Below are positions 45,739-56,700 of a stretch of DNA of 64,000 bases, one piece after another. Below the pieces are notes generated by a model. That model worked only from the letters and a program-made list of their open reading frames with translations. It was not told where the DNA came from and did no database searches. The stretch comes from Cervus elaphus (taxonomy: Eukaryota > Chordata > Mammalia > Artiodactyla > Cervidae), in the NCBI RefSeq assembly GCF_910594005.1, contig NC_057831.1, forward strand, positions 37,716,001 to 37,780,000, in the 5' to 3' direction. The translations under genes and the position numbers were made by a program. Position 1 is the stretch's first letter. Every line of letters starts with the position of its first letter.

Positions 45739-48033
45739 AATGTCTTCCCGAGAAACTAAAGTCTGAACTGGGATCTGAGGAATAGCAATTACTACGTGGG
45801 CAGATGTTATGTAAACAATGTCCAGGCTCCCTTTCTTTTTAGTTTTAGAACTCAGATCTTATCCTAGGTAGCAGCCCTTCTTATAGATAGGCAAGGTCAC
45901 TGGAATTAAGCAAAACTTGTTGGGTGGAGCTTCCCAAGCATTCTTTAAACAGAATGACTCAGCTGGAAGTGGGTGGTTTGCCCTTTGTCTTAACCCTTCC
46001 TCTTAACTGGAAGGGAGAGGTGATAGCTGACATTTCAGCTGCAGATGACCCCGAGGGTGAGAAAACTGCACTAAATGTTGCAAAACGCAATCTTAGACAT
46101 GCAGTTTTTCCAAGCTTCACCTCATAAGAATGGGCCATGCCCTTAGAACACTTCCCTACAGAGACAAAAGATTCCACATGGGTCTGTGCTGAACTTCTTA
46201 CCATATGTGGAAATATTTTTCTGTCTCAGGCTCAGCATGTGCTCCTTTGTTTTGCTGAAGCATGTGTATCAGTGGTCCTCAGGCATGTTTCCTGCTTTCA
46301 GTATTTCAGACTCCACTCTGGAAGGGGAGGTGCTGAATGACTGTTACTCATGAATGTTGATATGAGGAATCTCTTCTTGCCTCTCCCTAAACCCTTCCTA
46401 CTTTTTCCTCTGTCTAGGGTTCTTGCATCTCCTGACGGATGGTGTCTTCCACAGGCTCTGTCCTTTCCCTTTGCTTGTTTCCCTCTGTGATAGCTTCTTT
46501 AGGGAAACCTCCAGACTCCTGCTGTTCAGCTGTGGGAGTCTGCATTGTCATCTCAAGATTCCACTGGACTTTCTTCCATCTACTTTCTTCTCCAGTGTCC
46601 CATTGTTACTTGAGAGTCAGCATTGATAATTAAACTTCCCATCACTTTCACAGCCTCTTTCTTCCTAAGCAAGTGGGAAGTGTGGGGGCCCCAAACAGGC
46701 TAGTGGTGTATATTCTGCCACTTTCACAAGCTGTATCTAGCTGATTCTGTGATCCATTTCCAAATGGAGTTATCTGGCAAGTTCCATCAAAAATTCATGC
46801 CTCTGGCCAATCTACCTGCTGTTAAAAGATAATTTTCAAAAAAAGTTAAAATCGTGACTTATACAGATATAAAAATGAATACATGTTAAAGATTTTAATT
46901 CATGGAGGAAACAATTGGTATAATTGGTTCAAGTGAAAATTCTGAGGACAGACACATTTACGGATCAGGAATATTGAAATGAATGTGCAAATGGAGACAA
47001 GACTGGTTTCCACACCACCCCTCCCCCCAATGCCCTCCCTCAACTTCTACTAGACAGGACATAATCTCCATACCTACAGACAAGGCTCATATTGCAGTGC
47101 ATAACAATTTACAGAGCTGTGAAAGAACTTTGCAGAATCTTAATCAGATAATCCACAGGAATCTTCTCAAATCTCACTGGATAGTACATAGGTTTTCACC
47201 AAAGCACAATTTCTATACCACTTGCTCTTTCTCCACTCTTGACTCTAATTTCTATCAACTGTACTAATTCAAAACTTCCCCCTGCCCCAGCTTCTGCAAA
47301 GAACATTGTTGAGTCCATGTTGACTCCCACATCAATAATAAACTCTTCTAGCCTTTTAAGAGCCTCTTTAATCCAGCATCACTCTCTTTTATAATCTTTT
47401 ATTCTAGGCAAGGTTGATCCCTACACCCCAAGCCAAGCCAATGACCTCCTTTCTGGCTCCTTTCAAGCATTTTCTGTTTTTGCATTTATTATTTGAAGGC
47501 CATAAATGGGACTTGTTCTGTTCTTTAATAAACAATGCTGCACGCAGTAAACCTTGATCACACATTCACTCAAACATTTTATGAACACCTTATATATGTG
47601 GCAACCACAGTCTGAATTCTAGATCTAGGCACTGGAAGTTCACAGAGGAAAGCCATGGCTCCCAAGATGCCTACGGGAAACGGACAAGTAGAATACAGGT
47701 GATCAATACTTTGAGACAGGCTGTTTTGGAAGCAAAGGGACAGCACATGATATTCCAAGTGTGGAACGTTAGTGAAAGTTTCCTGGAAGTCAAGGCACCA
47801 AACCCATGTCTTGGTCAAGCAAAGAAAAGGACAGAAGGAAGTATATGTGCTTACAAACTGTATGGTACAGTATCTTTTTGTATCTCTCTACAGTCATGAT
47901 ATATCTTGCCTCTACTAGGTAATAAAGTCCTTCAGGCTAGGGACTCTTTCACATTCTGTTGTACCCTATGGTTTCTAAAAGAAAAACACAGTAAACATGT
48001 TGTGAACTTAGGGTTTGATGGATGACTAAATCT
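45739..48033. other. Long unassigned non-coding stretch
   Basis: I could not support any gene or repeat here. Open frames are 60-95 codons long and overlap on both strands. The interval has no obvious splice-bounded exon pattern. Confidence 0.4.
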
Positions 48034-48042
48034 TGCATCCCA

Positions 48043-48991
48043 GTTCAGTTCAGTTCAGTCGCTCAGTCACGTCCGACTCTTTGCGACCCCATGAACCGCA
48101 GCACGCCAGGCCTCCCTGCCCATCACCAACTCCCAGAATTTACTCTAACCCAAGTCCATTGAGTCAGTGATGCCATCCAACCATCTCATCCTCTGTCGTC
48201 CCCTTCTCCTCCTGCCTCCAATCCCTCCCAGCATCAGGGTCTTTTCCAATGAGTCAAATCTTCGCATGAGGTGGCCAAAGTATTGGAGTTTCAGCTTCAA
48301 CATCAGTCCTTCCAATGAACACTCAGGACTGATCTCCTTTAGGATGGACTGGTTGGATCTCCTTGCAGTCTAAGGAACTCTCAAGAGTCTTCTCCAACAC
48401 CACAGTTCAAAAGCATCAATTCTTCAGCGCTCAGCTTTCTTCACAGTCCAACTTTCACATTCATACATGACCACTGGAAAAACCATAGCCTTGACTAGAC
48501 AGACCTTTGTTGGCAAAGTAATGTCTCTGCTTTTTAATATGCTATCTAGCTTGGTCATAACTTTCCTTCCAAGGAATAAGCCTCTTTTAATTTCAAGGCT
48601 GCAATCACCATCTGCAGTGGTTTTGGAGGCCCCAAAAATCAAGTCTGACAGTTTCCACTGTCTCCCCATCTATTTCCCATGAAGTGATGGGACCAGATGC
48701 CATGATCTTAGTTTTCTGAATGTTGAGCTTTAAGCCAACTTTTTCACTCTCCTCTTTCACTTTCATCAAGAGGCTCTTTATTTCTTTGCTTTTTGCCATA
48801 AGGGTGGTGTCATCTGCATATCTGAGGTTATTGATATTTCTCCCGGCAATCTTGATTCCAGCTTGTGCTTCTTCCAGCCCAGCGTTTCTCATGACGTACT
48901 CTGCATATAAGTTAAATAAGCAGGGTGACAGTATACAGCCTTGACGTACTCCTTTTCCTATTTGGAACCAGTCTGCTGTTCCATGTCCAGG
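48043..48991 (-). mobile_element. BovB LINE, 5'-truncated, with RT C-terminal region
   Basis: The minus strand reads BovB from the DWFQIGKGVRQGCILSPCLFNLYAEY stretch (about 48985-48900) through NLRYADDTTLM (about 48835-48800) to the 3' tail (tgaactgaactg) at 48043. The RT/C-terminal frame stays open from 48991 to 48605 before a frame break. A 9-bp duplication, tgcatccca, at 48034-48042 and 48992-49000 bounds the insertion. Only the 3' part of RT is left. Confidence 0.9.
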
Positions 48992-49000
48992 TGCATCCCA

Positions 49001-49979
49001 AAGTGGCCAATAATATTGTTCAGTAACGACAAAAATTATTTGAGGCCTGTGACATTTGTTCTCCCTCATTCTATCAGGCATGTGAAAACGCAAACAGTAT
49101 CGTAAGGACCAAGCAAAAAAGAAAGTAAGTGAGGCTATGCCAGGAAACAAATTCTCTCTGGTAGGAACAGCAAACAAAACGAAGGGGACAGAATTTGCTG
49201 AAATGGGATAGACACAAATGTAACTTACGGCTCTGCAGCAACCATCACCTCTGAAGCTCACAGAACCCTCCTCCCCAATCACACAGAAAGCTCAGGAGCA
49301 GCTCTTAGCAAATTTCTGGCTGTGGAAACTGCACCTTGAGTTTACCGGAACAAGAAAACAGCTATAAGGTGAATACAAAATTTCTCATTTAAATGAACAT
49401 AGGTGAATTTTCCGAGTTTGTGATGCAACTCTTTAACTATCTAAAGGAAGTGAAAGTCAAAGAGGACCTACTATGCCCAACTTGTCCAACCTTTTCAAAA
49501 ACAGTCAGTCAAATCTCTGTTGTGTCCGGCCCTTGTACAGTAAAATACACATTCTCTCCTTCCGGCGCTGAGGCCAGGACTTTACTCACTTCTAGTTAAT
49601 GGACCCCGCCCACCTTGCGCCAGAGGTAAAAAGATCCAGCTAAAATTGGGTTCGGACACTGGTGTATAAGAGTAAGGATATTTTTTTGTATCCCTCTTTG
49701 TGCTTCATCGTGTTCTCCTAGTTCCATTCAACCATATTTTATTCATACAATAAAAAATGTAAGACTTCTTTTAAAAACATATATTAAAATACTGAGCGCT
49801 TTTCGCAAAGCTTCTTTTTTCAAAAAACAGTATTTGGGCTAACTGCCTTACAATGTTGAACCCTTGGACCAGATGGAAGTTCAGAAAAAAAGTTCAAAAA
49901 AAGCAAAATAATAAAAATAACTCAGCAGGAAGGCCCTCACTACGCAGTTTCTATTCTGCTCTAAAGCTACGTGTAACCT
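49001..49979. other. Unassigned stretch upstream of the LAP3 promoter
   Basis: No gene or confident repeat is seen. AT-rich sequence at 49680-49920 gives way sharply to the CpG island. Confidence 0.4.
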
Positions 49980-50730
49980 TTCTCCTCGGTGCCCCGCCTC
50001 CATCCCCGCCTCCTGCAGTGCAGCACAACCGCGACTCCGCCCCTCTCTTGCGCGCTCCCCCAAGAGCGCCGCCTCTTCGCCTCAGTCCGCAAGCGCCCGC
50101 TTCCGTCTCGCTTCTATCTCAGCACCACCCAGTCTACCCGGCCCGCCCCGCCCCTTGGGCGCACGCGTACTCGTCCGGGTCCGAGTCCGTCCGCTGGCGC
50201 GTAGGCCCTCACCCGACAGCCCCGCCCACTGACGCCCTCCCGCCGCGCCCCTGGCTTACGCACGCCACGCCCCTTGGCACCTGCCCCTCCCCTAGGCGCG
50301 CAGGCCGTCCCCCAAAGCCCGGCTTCCAGCCGCGCGCCCGCCTTCCCGGCGCCACGTGCTCGGTGGAGGGCGGTACGGGGGGCCGAGCCGAAAAGATGTT
50401 CTTGCTGCCTCTTCCGGCTGCCGCGCGAGTCGCCGTCCGGCATCTGAGCGTGAAGCGTTTGTGGGCACCCGGTCCAGCCGCCGCAGACATGACGAAGGTG
50501 AGAGGCCGCGGCTCGCCCCGGGGCCGCCGCGAGAGTCCTGCCCACGGGCGACCGGGACTTCGGGGCGGGGCGAGGCCGCGGTGTCCCGGGCCTCTGAACC
50601 AAGTCGCAGACATCAGCTAAAGAGAAAAGTACCTTGCTTTTGCCGAGCTCGGCTTTGGCAGCCGACAGCGCGGAGCCGCAGACCACCCCCCCACCACCCG
50701 CCCCCTAGGCTCGTGTGGCGGATGCTGTCT
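49980..50730 (+). promoter_or_regulatory. LAP3: CpG island and LAP3 promoter
   Basis: A dense GC and CpG-rich block begins about 400 bp before the LAP3 ATG and runs through exon 1 into intron 1. GC boxes occur (for example ccccgcccc at about 50146-50154) and a palindromic E-box CACGTG lies at 50353-50358. No TATA box is placed for the start. It therefore looks like a housekeeping-type CpG promoter; the transcription start cannot be fixed from sequence. Confidence 0.85.
50396..50497 (+). CDS. LAP3: LAP3 exon 1 (coding part)
   Basis: Codes for residues 1-34, MFLLPLPAAARVAV to ADMTK. It is an Ala/Arg-rich leader of mitochondrial-targeting type that is removed or bypassed in mature cytosolic LAP. 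The donor is gtgaga. Phase 0. Confidence 0.95.
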
Positions 50731-53700
50731 TCCTTCTCTTGCTTTAAAGTGCTAGGATCCGAACTCTGAGCGCGAGAGATTGATAGCCATAGATGGATAG
50801 CTACCGTTACCTGAGCTCCAGCTCTGCACCGTGCCCTTATTTTGCTATTTTGTTCAGTCCTCCCAGTAACCCGGGGAACGACGGCCCCAGGATTGTTCCC
50901 ACCTTAGCTAGGAGGATGCCCAAGTATTGGTGAGGTGGAATGTCCTAGAGTCGGATAGCCACTGGCCCCGGGTTCCATACCAGGACCTCCCTCCTCTGCT
51001 GAAGTTGAAGGCCAGGAAAACACAGGTCCTCCGGGAGTAAACTACCTGGAAGGGTTTCTAGAGAAAACTAATGTCTCCCTAGGGAAAAGGGCTTTGCAGG
51101 GAGAGCCATCTGTTCGTGAGATTAAAAGAAGCGTCCTGCAGAAGAAACCCCTCTTCCACGTAATTGAGCTCCAAAACATTGTGAAGGTCACTAAAATTTG
51201 GTCGTGGGGGGATCTGGAAAGGGGGAACGGCTCGGTGGAGGGAGCACACGCGTGGGAGTCAGGCTTGAGGGCCAGCAGGACTGTCCCTGGCTAGGAGTAT
51301 TCTGGATGGGGCTTGAGTTCAGGGTGGCCCAGGGACCAGAGGTCTGTCCCTTGTTCTTTCCAGTACTTTGGAAATACATCCTGCTCAGGTAACATCTGTG
51401 TTCTGTCTGATCAGTTCCCTACTTGGTTCACTGGAACCCCAGGCAGTGGGCAACCTTAGGAAACTTAGAATCTGGGAAGGTTACCAATGCAGAGGAAGCC
51501 TTTTTTTTTTTAAGTAGAAAAGACAAGACATGATTTTGTCTAAGTACCAGTGTGATTTTGTAGAAAGCACAGAGGTCACTGAGGGAAGGCATCTGGATTC
51601 TTGCCCAGTTCTGTTGCCCCCAGGCTAGTATGTCAGACCAGGTTTCGGTTTCCTTACTGTTCTTCCCACCTTACAGAGGTACCCTAAGTCAGAGCACATT
51701 TTTAAAGTCATAAATTGCTATGCAGACGTAAGCAGGGATTCCTAGGTTTACTTCCTTGTTTCAGGTGTTTGGAGCCTGGGGCTAAAGGAGATGAAAGGAT
51801 AAGCCACTTTTAAGTGCTGACAGAATGCTGTGTGTCCCTGTCCCTCCCAGTGAAGGTGCATCCTTTTCCTCTCTTCCAGACTATGAGTTGGCCAGAGAAC
51901 TTGTTAGTATCAGCAAGTGCAGCCCTTGGCTTTATTGAGATGGTATCCTGAATATTTTTGCATTTGAAAGTTGTAAGGGAGGGAAAACTTCTACTCACCT
52001 AGATTCTAGGGCTGAGCCTAAGAATGAAATGGACCTAAAACAGATTATATTAACAAGAGAAAGGCATACAATTTATACTTCATATTTTTATGTGTCCTGT
52101 GTTCTAAAGGGAGAAGACCCGTAGAAGCCTATAAGGCCCCGAAGCTTATATACCTTTTAAAACAGAGAATGAGAAATTGTGGGAATGTGATTAGGCAAAG
52201 GAGCCTAGGGGCAGTCAGTTGAGAAACAGGGACTAGGAAATATGTGGGGGAAACTAAGGGAGGATGAGGGTTATTTTAGTAGGTTTGTTTGTACAGGTCC
52301 ATTTTGGTATTGACTCCCAAATCTTATCATCAGTCTCTGATGATAAGGATGTTCTCTTGCTGGTACAAGGAGAGAAACTTTCTCATGGGAAATTTTATGA
52401 CCAGCTTTTGGATAGAAAGGAAGAGAGATCAGAGAGCTGTTCCTGCATCTGCTGTTTCTTAGCTGCCTGCACCTCAAGTAATCAATATGCCAGACTGGCA
52501 TATTTTAGGGTGGCATGTTCTAAATCCCTTCCAGTTCTGACTTGGTTACAAAAGGGAATTGTTTTCTTAAAGTACCTTTCTACTCTTCTTTATTGGAAAG
52601 TGAAGGAAAAGCCCTCTGTGTTGTGAAAGCTCTTGAGAGGGACCATTAAGACCAGGACAGATAGTAATTTGGCTCTTGTATTGGCAGGAGTTTGTAACAT
52701 ATAGGCAGGATATGAGTATAGTTGACTGCCCAGCACCTGCTGTTTTTTTGGCCTTGTTCTTTTGTCCTTGAGGAGGACATTTCGGTTGAAATGATTAGCT
52801 TTTTCTGAATTTGGGATCCCTTGAGTCCCTCTCTGGGATCTACTCAACTTATATACACCTTTTTTCTCTTTTTCTCAGGGCCTTGTTTTAGGAATCTATA
52901 GCAAAGAAAAAGAAGAAAATGAGCCTCAGTTTACAAGTGCAGGAGAGAATTTTAATAAATTGGTGTCTGGGAAGCTGAGAGAAATTTTGAACATGTACGT
53001 ATTCATCTTTGGATTTCAGTTTTTCAAATGCCTGAAAGTGAAAGAGAAAGTCTTTTCTGTGCTGGTGGAGGAAAATGCACAGAAATACACTGGCCAGGAT
53101 ATTCTTGGTGGAAGTGAAAGTAAGTGTCTGTGGATTGCATATTGGTACTTTATGGCCCATTGTCGGGTGAGTTCACAGTTCTGGGAAATCAGGCTGCTTC
53201 AACCAAATCACCAGGGTGTTGCGAGAGGCTAACCCAGAAGGATCTGCAAAGTACCAGATTTCCTCAGCCTGCCCTCCTGGCTTCAGTTCATTTCTCCCCA
53301 CCCCACCTCCCACCTGCTTCCTATCAATCTCTTTGCCTCTTTAACTCCTCTTCACTTGGGGGGAATAGTCTGTTCTGGGCTAGATCAGATAGCCTCAGGA
53401 GGCTGCATCAAAAGCTTTGAATTTCAAGGGCTTCTCAGATCTTAAAGGACACATGAGTCGCCTGGGGCTGTAGTTAGAATGCACATTCCAGTTCAGTAAA
53501 TCTAGTGGGGACCTGAGATTCTAACCACTCTTGGATTAGTCAGGGAATGGGGAAGGTAGGAAAAGATTTGCATTTCAAGTCCTTCTCAGCTATGGGCTGC
53601 AATTTAACAAAAACAGTTGTCAACACAGGCTACTGCAACTGCATATTATTTGAATTACAGATAACCTATTAGTATCTGATAGATGTAGCCTAATAATTAG

Positions 53701-56700
53701 AATAATTGTCTAACTATTGGATGACAGAAGTTGCATCCCCTGTCAATTACCAATCCTTTACCCTTCGACAACTCCCTGAAATGCTTTGATTAATTCATTA
53801 ATCCAAAAGCTAACCTGTACAAATACAGAACAGCCTGGCCTTCCTGACTGCATGGTACCAGGGCATCCAGTTCTCAGGCTATAATTGTGTATTGCCAGCT
53901 GCTTTGTTTGGAAATTGCCTCGTATCCCATCTGTAGATAAATCACAAAAATCCTCCAAGCTAAACACAGTGCAGTCAAGTCAGCCACTTAGGTTGGTGTC
54001 TTACATCTTTTATTAGATTTAAAATTGAGGTCAGCCTCCATCCAGTGCTCAGTCTTCTCTGCATTACCCACCCATGGCACTGCTTTCTATCATTGTTTTA
54101 AAACAAGTGTATTAAATCTAATCTGGAAGTTTTTGAGCTAGAATTAAAAGTGCTGCATCTGAGAAATCGGAGAGAGTTCTGAGAGAGTTCTGCTTTTGAT
54201 AACATAAGTAGCAAATTTGCAGAATCATCAGACCACTGTAATAATACAGTTGGTTTATGTCACTTCTCAAAAGAGGACAGAGCAAACTATAATTTTTAAC
54301 ACAACTATTTCTTTTTTGTTTCAGATCTGGACCACCCCTGAAGGCAGGCAAAACCCGAACCTTTTATGGTCTACATGAGGTATGAGATGAAGATAAGGTT
54401 TATTTGACAAACCCTCAGTGACCACCTATATGTGCCAAGTACTTTGGCTGTACCATTATACAGAAAATTGTGTGTGGGATTATGAATTAGTTTTATCCCA
54501 GTATTAAGCCACAAGCATTAGTTAAATTGTAAAGAGGCAAATTGCTGTCGAAAAGTATTGCATCTCATATTCCTCAATCTATAGGCTTTCTTGGTTCAGT
54601 AGCCCTGTCTTACAGAAGCAGACATTTGCAGGATTATCCTCACTCAGCCTTTCCAACACACAGTTATAAAATTTTACCAAGATGTCAGGGCTTAAAAAAA
54701 ATTAAAACAACCAAATTTCTTGGTGAGTTTTGTCCTGTGTGTAGGTTAAGGTGGTTGTGTGAAAGGTCATATACCATTTCCTGCTAGAAATGGATGCTTT
54801 AAAGATTAAAGTGGCTGACTTTTTGTATTTTTTGGAACAGGACTTCCCCAGTGTGGTGGTGGTGGGCCTCGGCAAAAAGACGGCTGGAGTTGATGAACAG
54901 GAGAACTGGCATGAAGGCAAAGAAAACATCAGAGTCGCTGTTGCAGGTTCTTTAACTTTTGAAGTTGACTATTGATAAAGATTCCTAAGGGTCACTCTGC
55001 AAGATTATCAATCTTTGTTCTTTTTGTCCTCTTACCATCATTGTCCTTCCCACATTCATACAAATAACTCTCAACAAACACTCAGTTTTCCTTACCCAGC
55101 ATGCTTGGCCTTACTTTAGATATAGAAGGTTAGGTTATGGAATTTCTTTTTTATATTTCTTTAGCTTGTGTCTGTTGGAGAAGGAAATGGCAACCCACTC
55201 CAGTGTTCTTGCCTGGAGAATCCCAGGGACGGCAGAGCCTGGTGGGCTGCTGTCTGTGGGGTCACACAGAGTTGGACACGACTGAAGCGACTTAGCAGCG
55301 GTGGCAGCAGCTTGTTTCTGGCGTTTTAGTACCATTTGTTCCCTCTTGCAGTATTGGCCCTAGAACTCTTTTTTTGCCAGAAAGTCCTGGTGGGTAGATT
55401 GTTTTTTTCTTTTTTTGTAATGTATCCGTGGTGTTACCCCAGTTCTAAATCACATGGAGTCATAACTATTTACACATCAGAGAAAATGGAGGCAAAGTAC
55501 AAGGTGCTTATTTATCACTAGTTACCAGAGGTGTATGCCTGTCCCAGTTTGTCACATGGACAGTTTGAAAAGTTGGAGTAGGTGCCTTTGGGTCCTGTCA
55601 GGGCTGAGTGGCAGGATGAGGCCTTCATCGAGGAGACTGTGGTTAAAGATGCTTTGAACACCATCGCTGAGGTGGGGATTGTTAGCTGGATTGTGGTGTG
55701 ACCCCACATATATCACATGTGCTTGTTAAATTGACTTTCAAAGTTCATGGTCGGTGATTATTTCATAACTTTTATTTGAGAGATTTTGCTGACCTGATCT
55801 TAATAAATGCTGTGTTAATAATGGACTTTGCTCAGTTCCTTGGGTATAATTTCAGAGTCATCACTGCTCTTTCATTTTTAATCTGGCAAGCTTCTAGTGA
55901 CTGGGACGCTTCCTCAGGGAACCCTAGTGTTTCAGAAGTGGTACTGGTAACAGCGGTCCCTTCCTTGTGAGTGAGACCAATCGTGTTACCCATCATTCTG
56001 TCCCCACTGCCATGTGAGGCGTGTGCGTGTCCTCACTGTACAGAAAGGGAAGAAGTGAAAGCTCAGAAAGACCAATGTCAGGGCTGGGATTTGAACCCAA
56101 TCTTGATATTTTCTCAGGCCCCCACCGTAAGTCTCTGCCTTCTGCCCTCTGAGGGGTCCCTGACTGACTCTGGTTTTCTGGTTCCTCTGCCCTGTGAAGC
56201 GGGGTGCAGACAGATTCAGGATCTGGAGATCCCGTCCGTGGAGGTGGACCCTTGCGGAGATGCCCAGGCGGCTGCGGAAGGAGCGGTGCTCGGGCTCTAT
56301 GAGTATGATGACCTGAAGCAGAAAAGGAAGGTGGTGGTGTCGGCCAAGCTCCATGGAAGGTGATGGCACGAAACGAGGACCAGGTCCACTCCCTGTGTGC
56401 TGATGGCACGGCCTCCTGGACACGAGCTGCCTGCCTTTCAGCGTCCGGCACTGCCTCATGGCTTGTCTGTGGCTCTCTCCTGGCCCGAATTGGGTTAGGA
56501 GTATGATGACTCTGCCTCTGTGCTGCTCCTGGCTGCTCCTGTGTGTGTTTCCTTATGACTCTCTAGATGATCCCTTCTCCCTGCTTGCTGGTTCCTAGGA
56601 AACTATTCCTGGTTGGCCCCCTGAGGAGGAATAGAACAAGATGACAGAAGGGTCCCAGAAGGTTTTGATGCAGATCATTTCCATCTACCTAGCACCTGTG

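Larger units (their letters stand above)
50498..52878 (+). other. LAP3: LAP3 intron 1
   Basis: The CpG island extends to about 50730. A diverged MIR-like stretch lies at 50817-50945. A probable LTR-like repeat lies at 52010-52560. The rest is unassigned. First-intron CpG sequence may carry regulatory sites. Confidence 0.8.

Noticed and set aside
48605..49282. A 225-codon minus-strand open frame
   Set aside because: Its C-terminal half is BovB RT (from 48991 down). The N-terminal half is unrelated flanking DNA joined by chance.
49853..50620. A 255-codon open frame over the LAP3 promoter and exon 1, and overlapping long frames on the minus strand (50114-50686, 50209-50613)
   Set aside because: CpG-rich DNA is stop-poor. 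Only the 34 codons from 50396 to 50497 are LAP3. The rest is low-complexity Pro/Arg/Ala text.
55986..56459. Two long minus-strand open frames (157 and 152 codons)
   Set aside because: They are antisense shadows of LAP3 exon 5 and its flanks.
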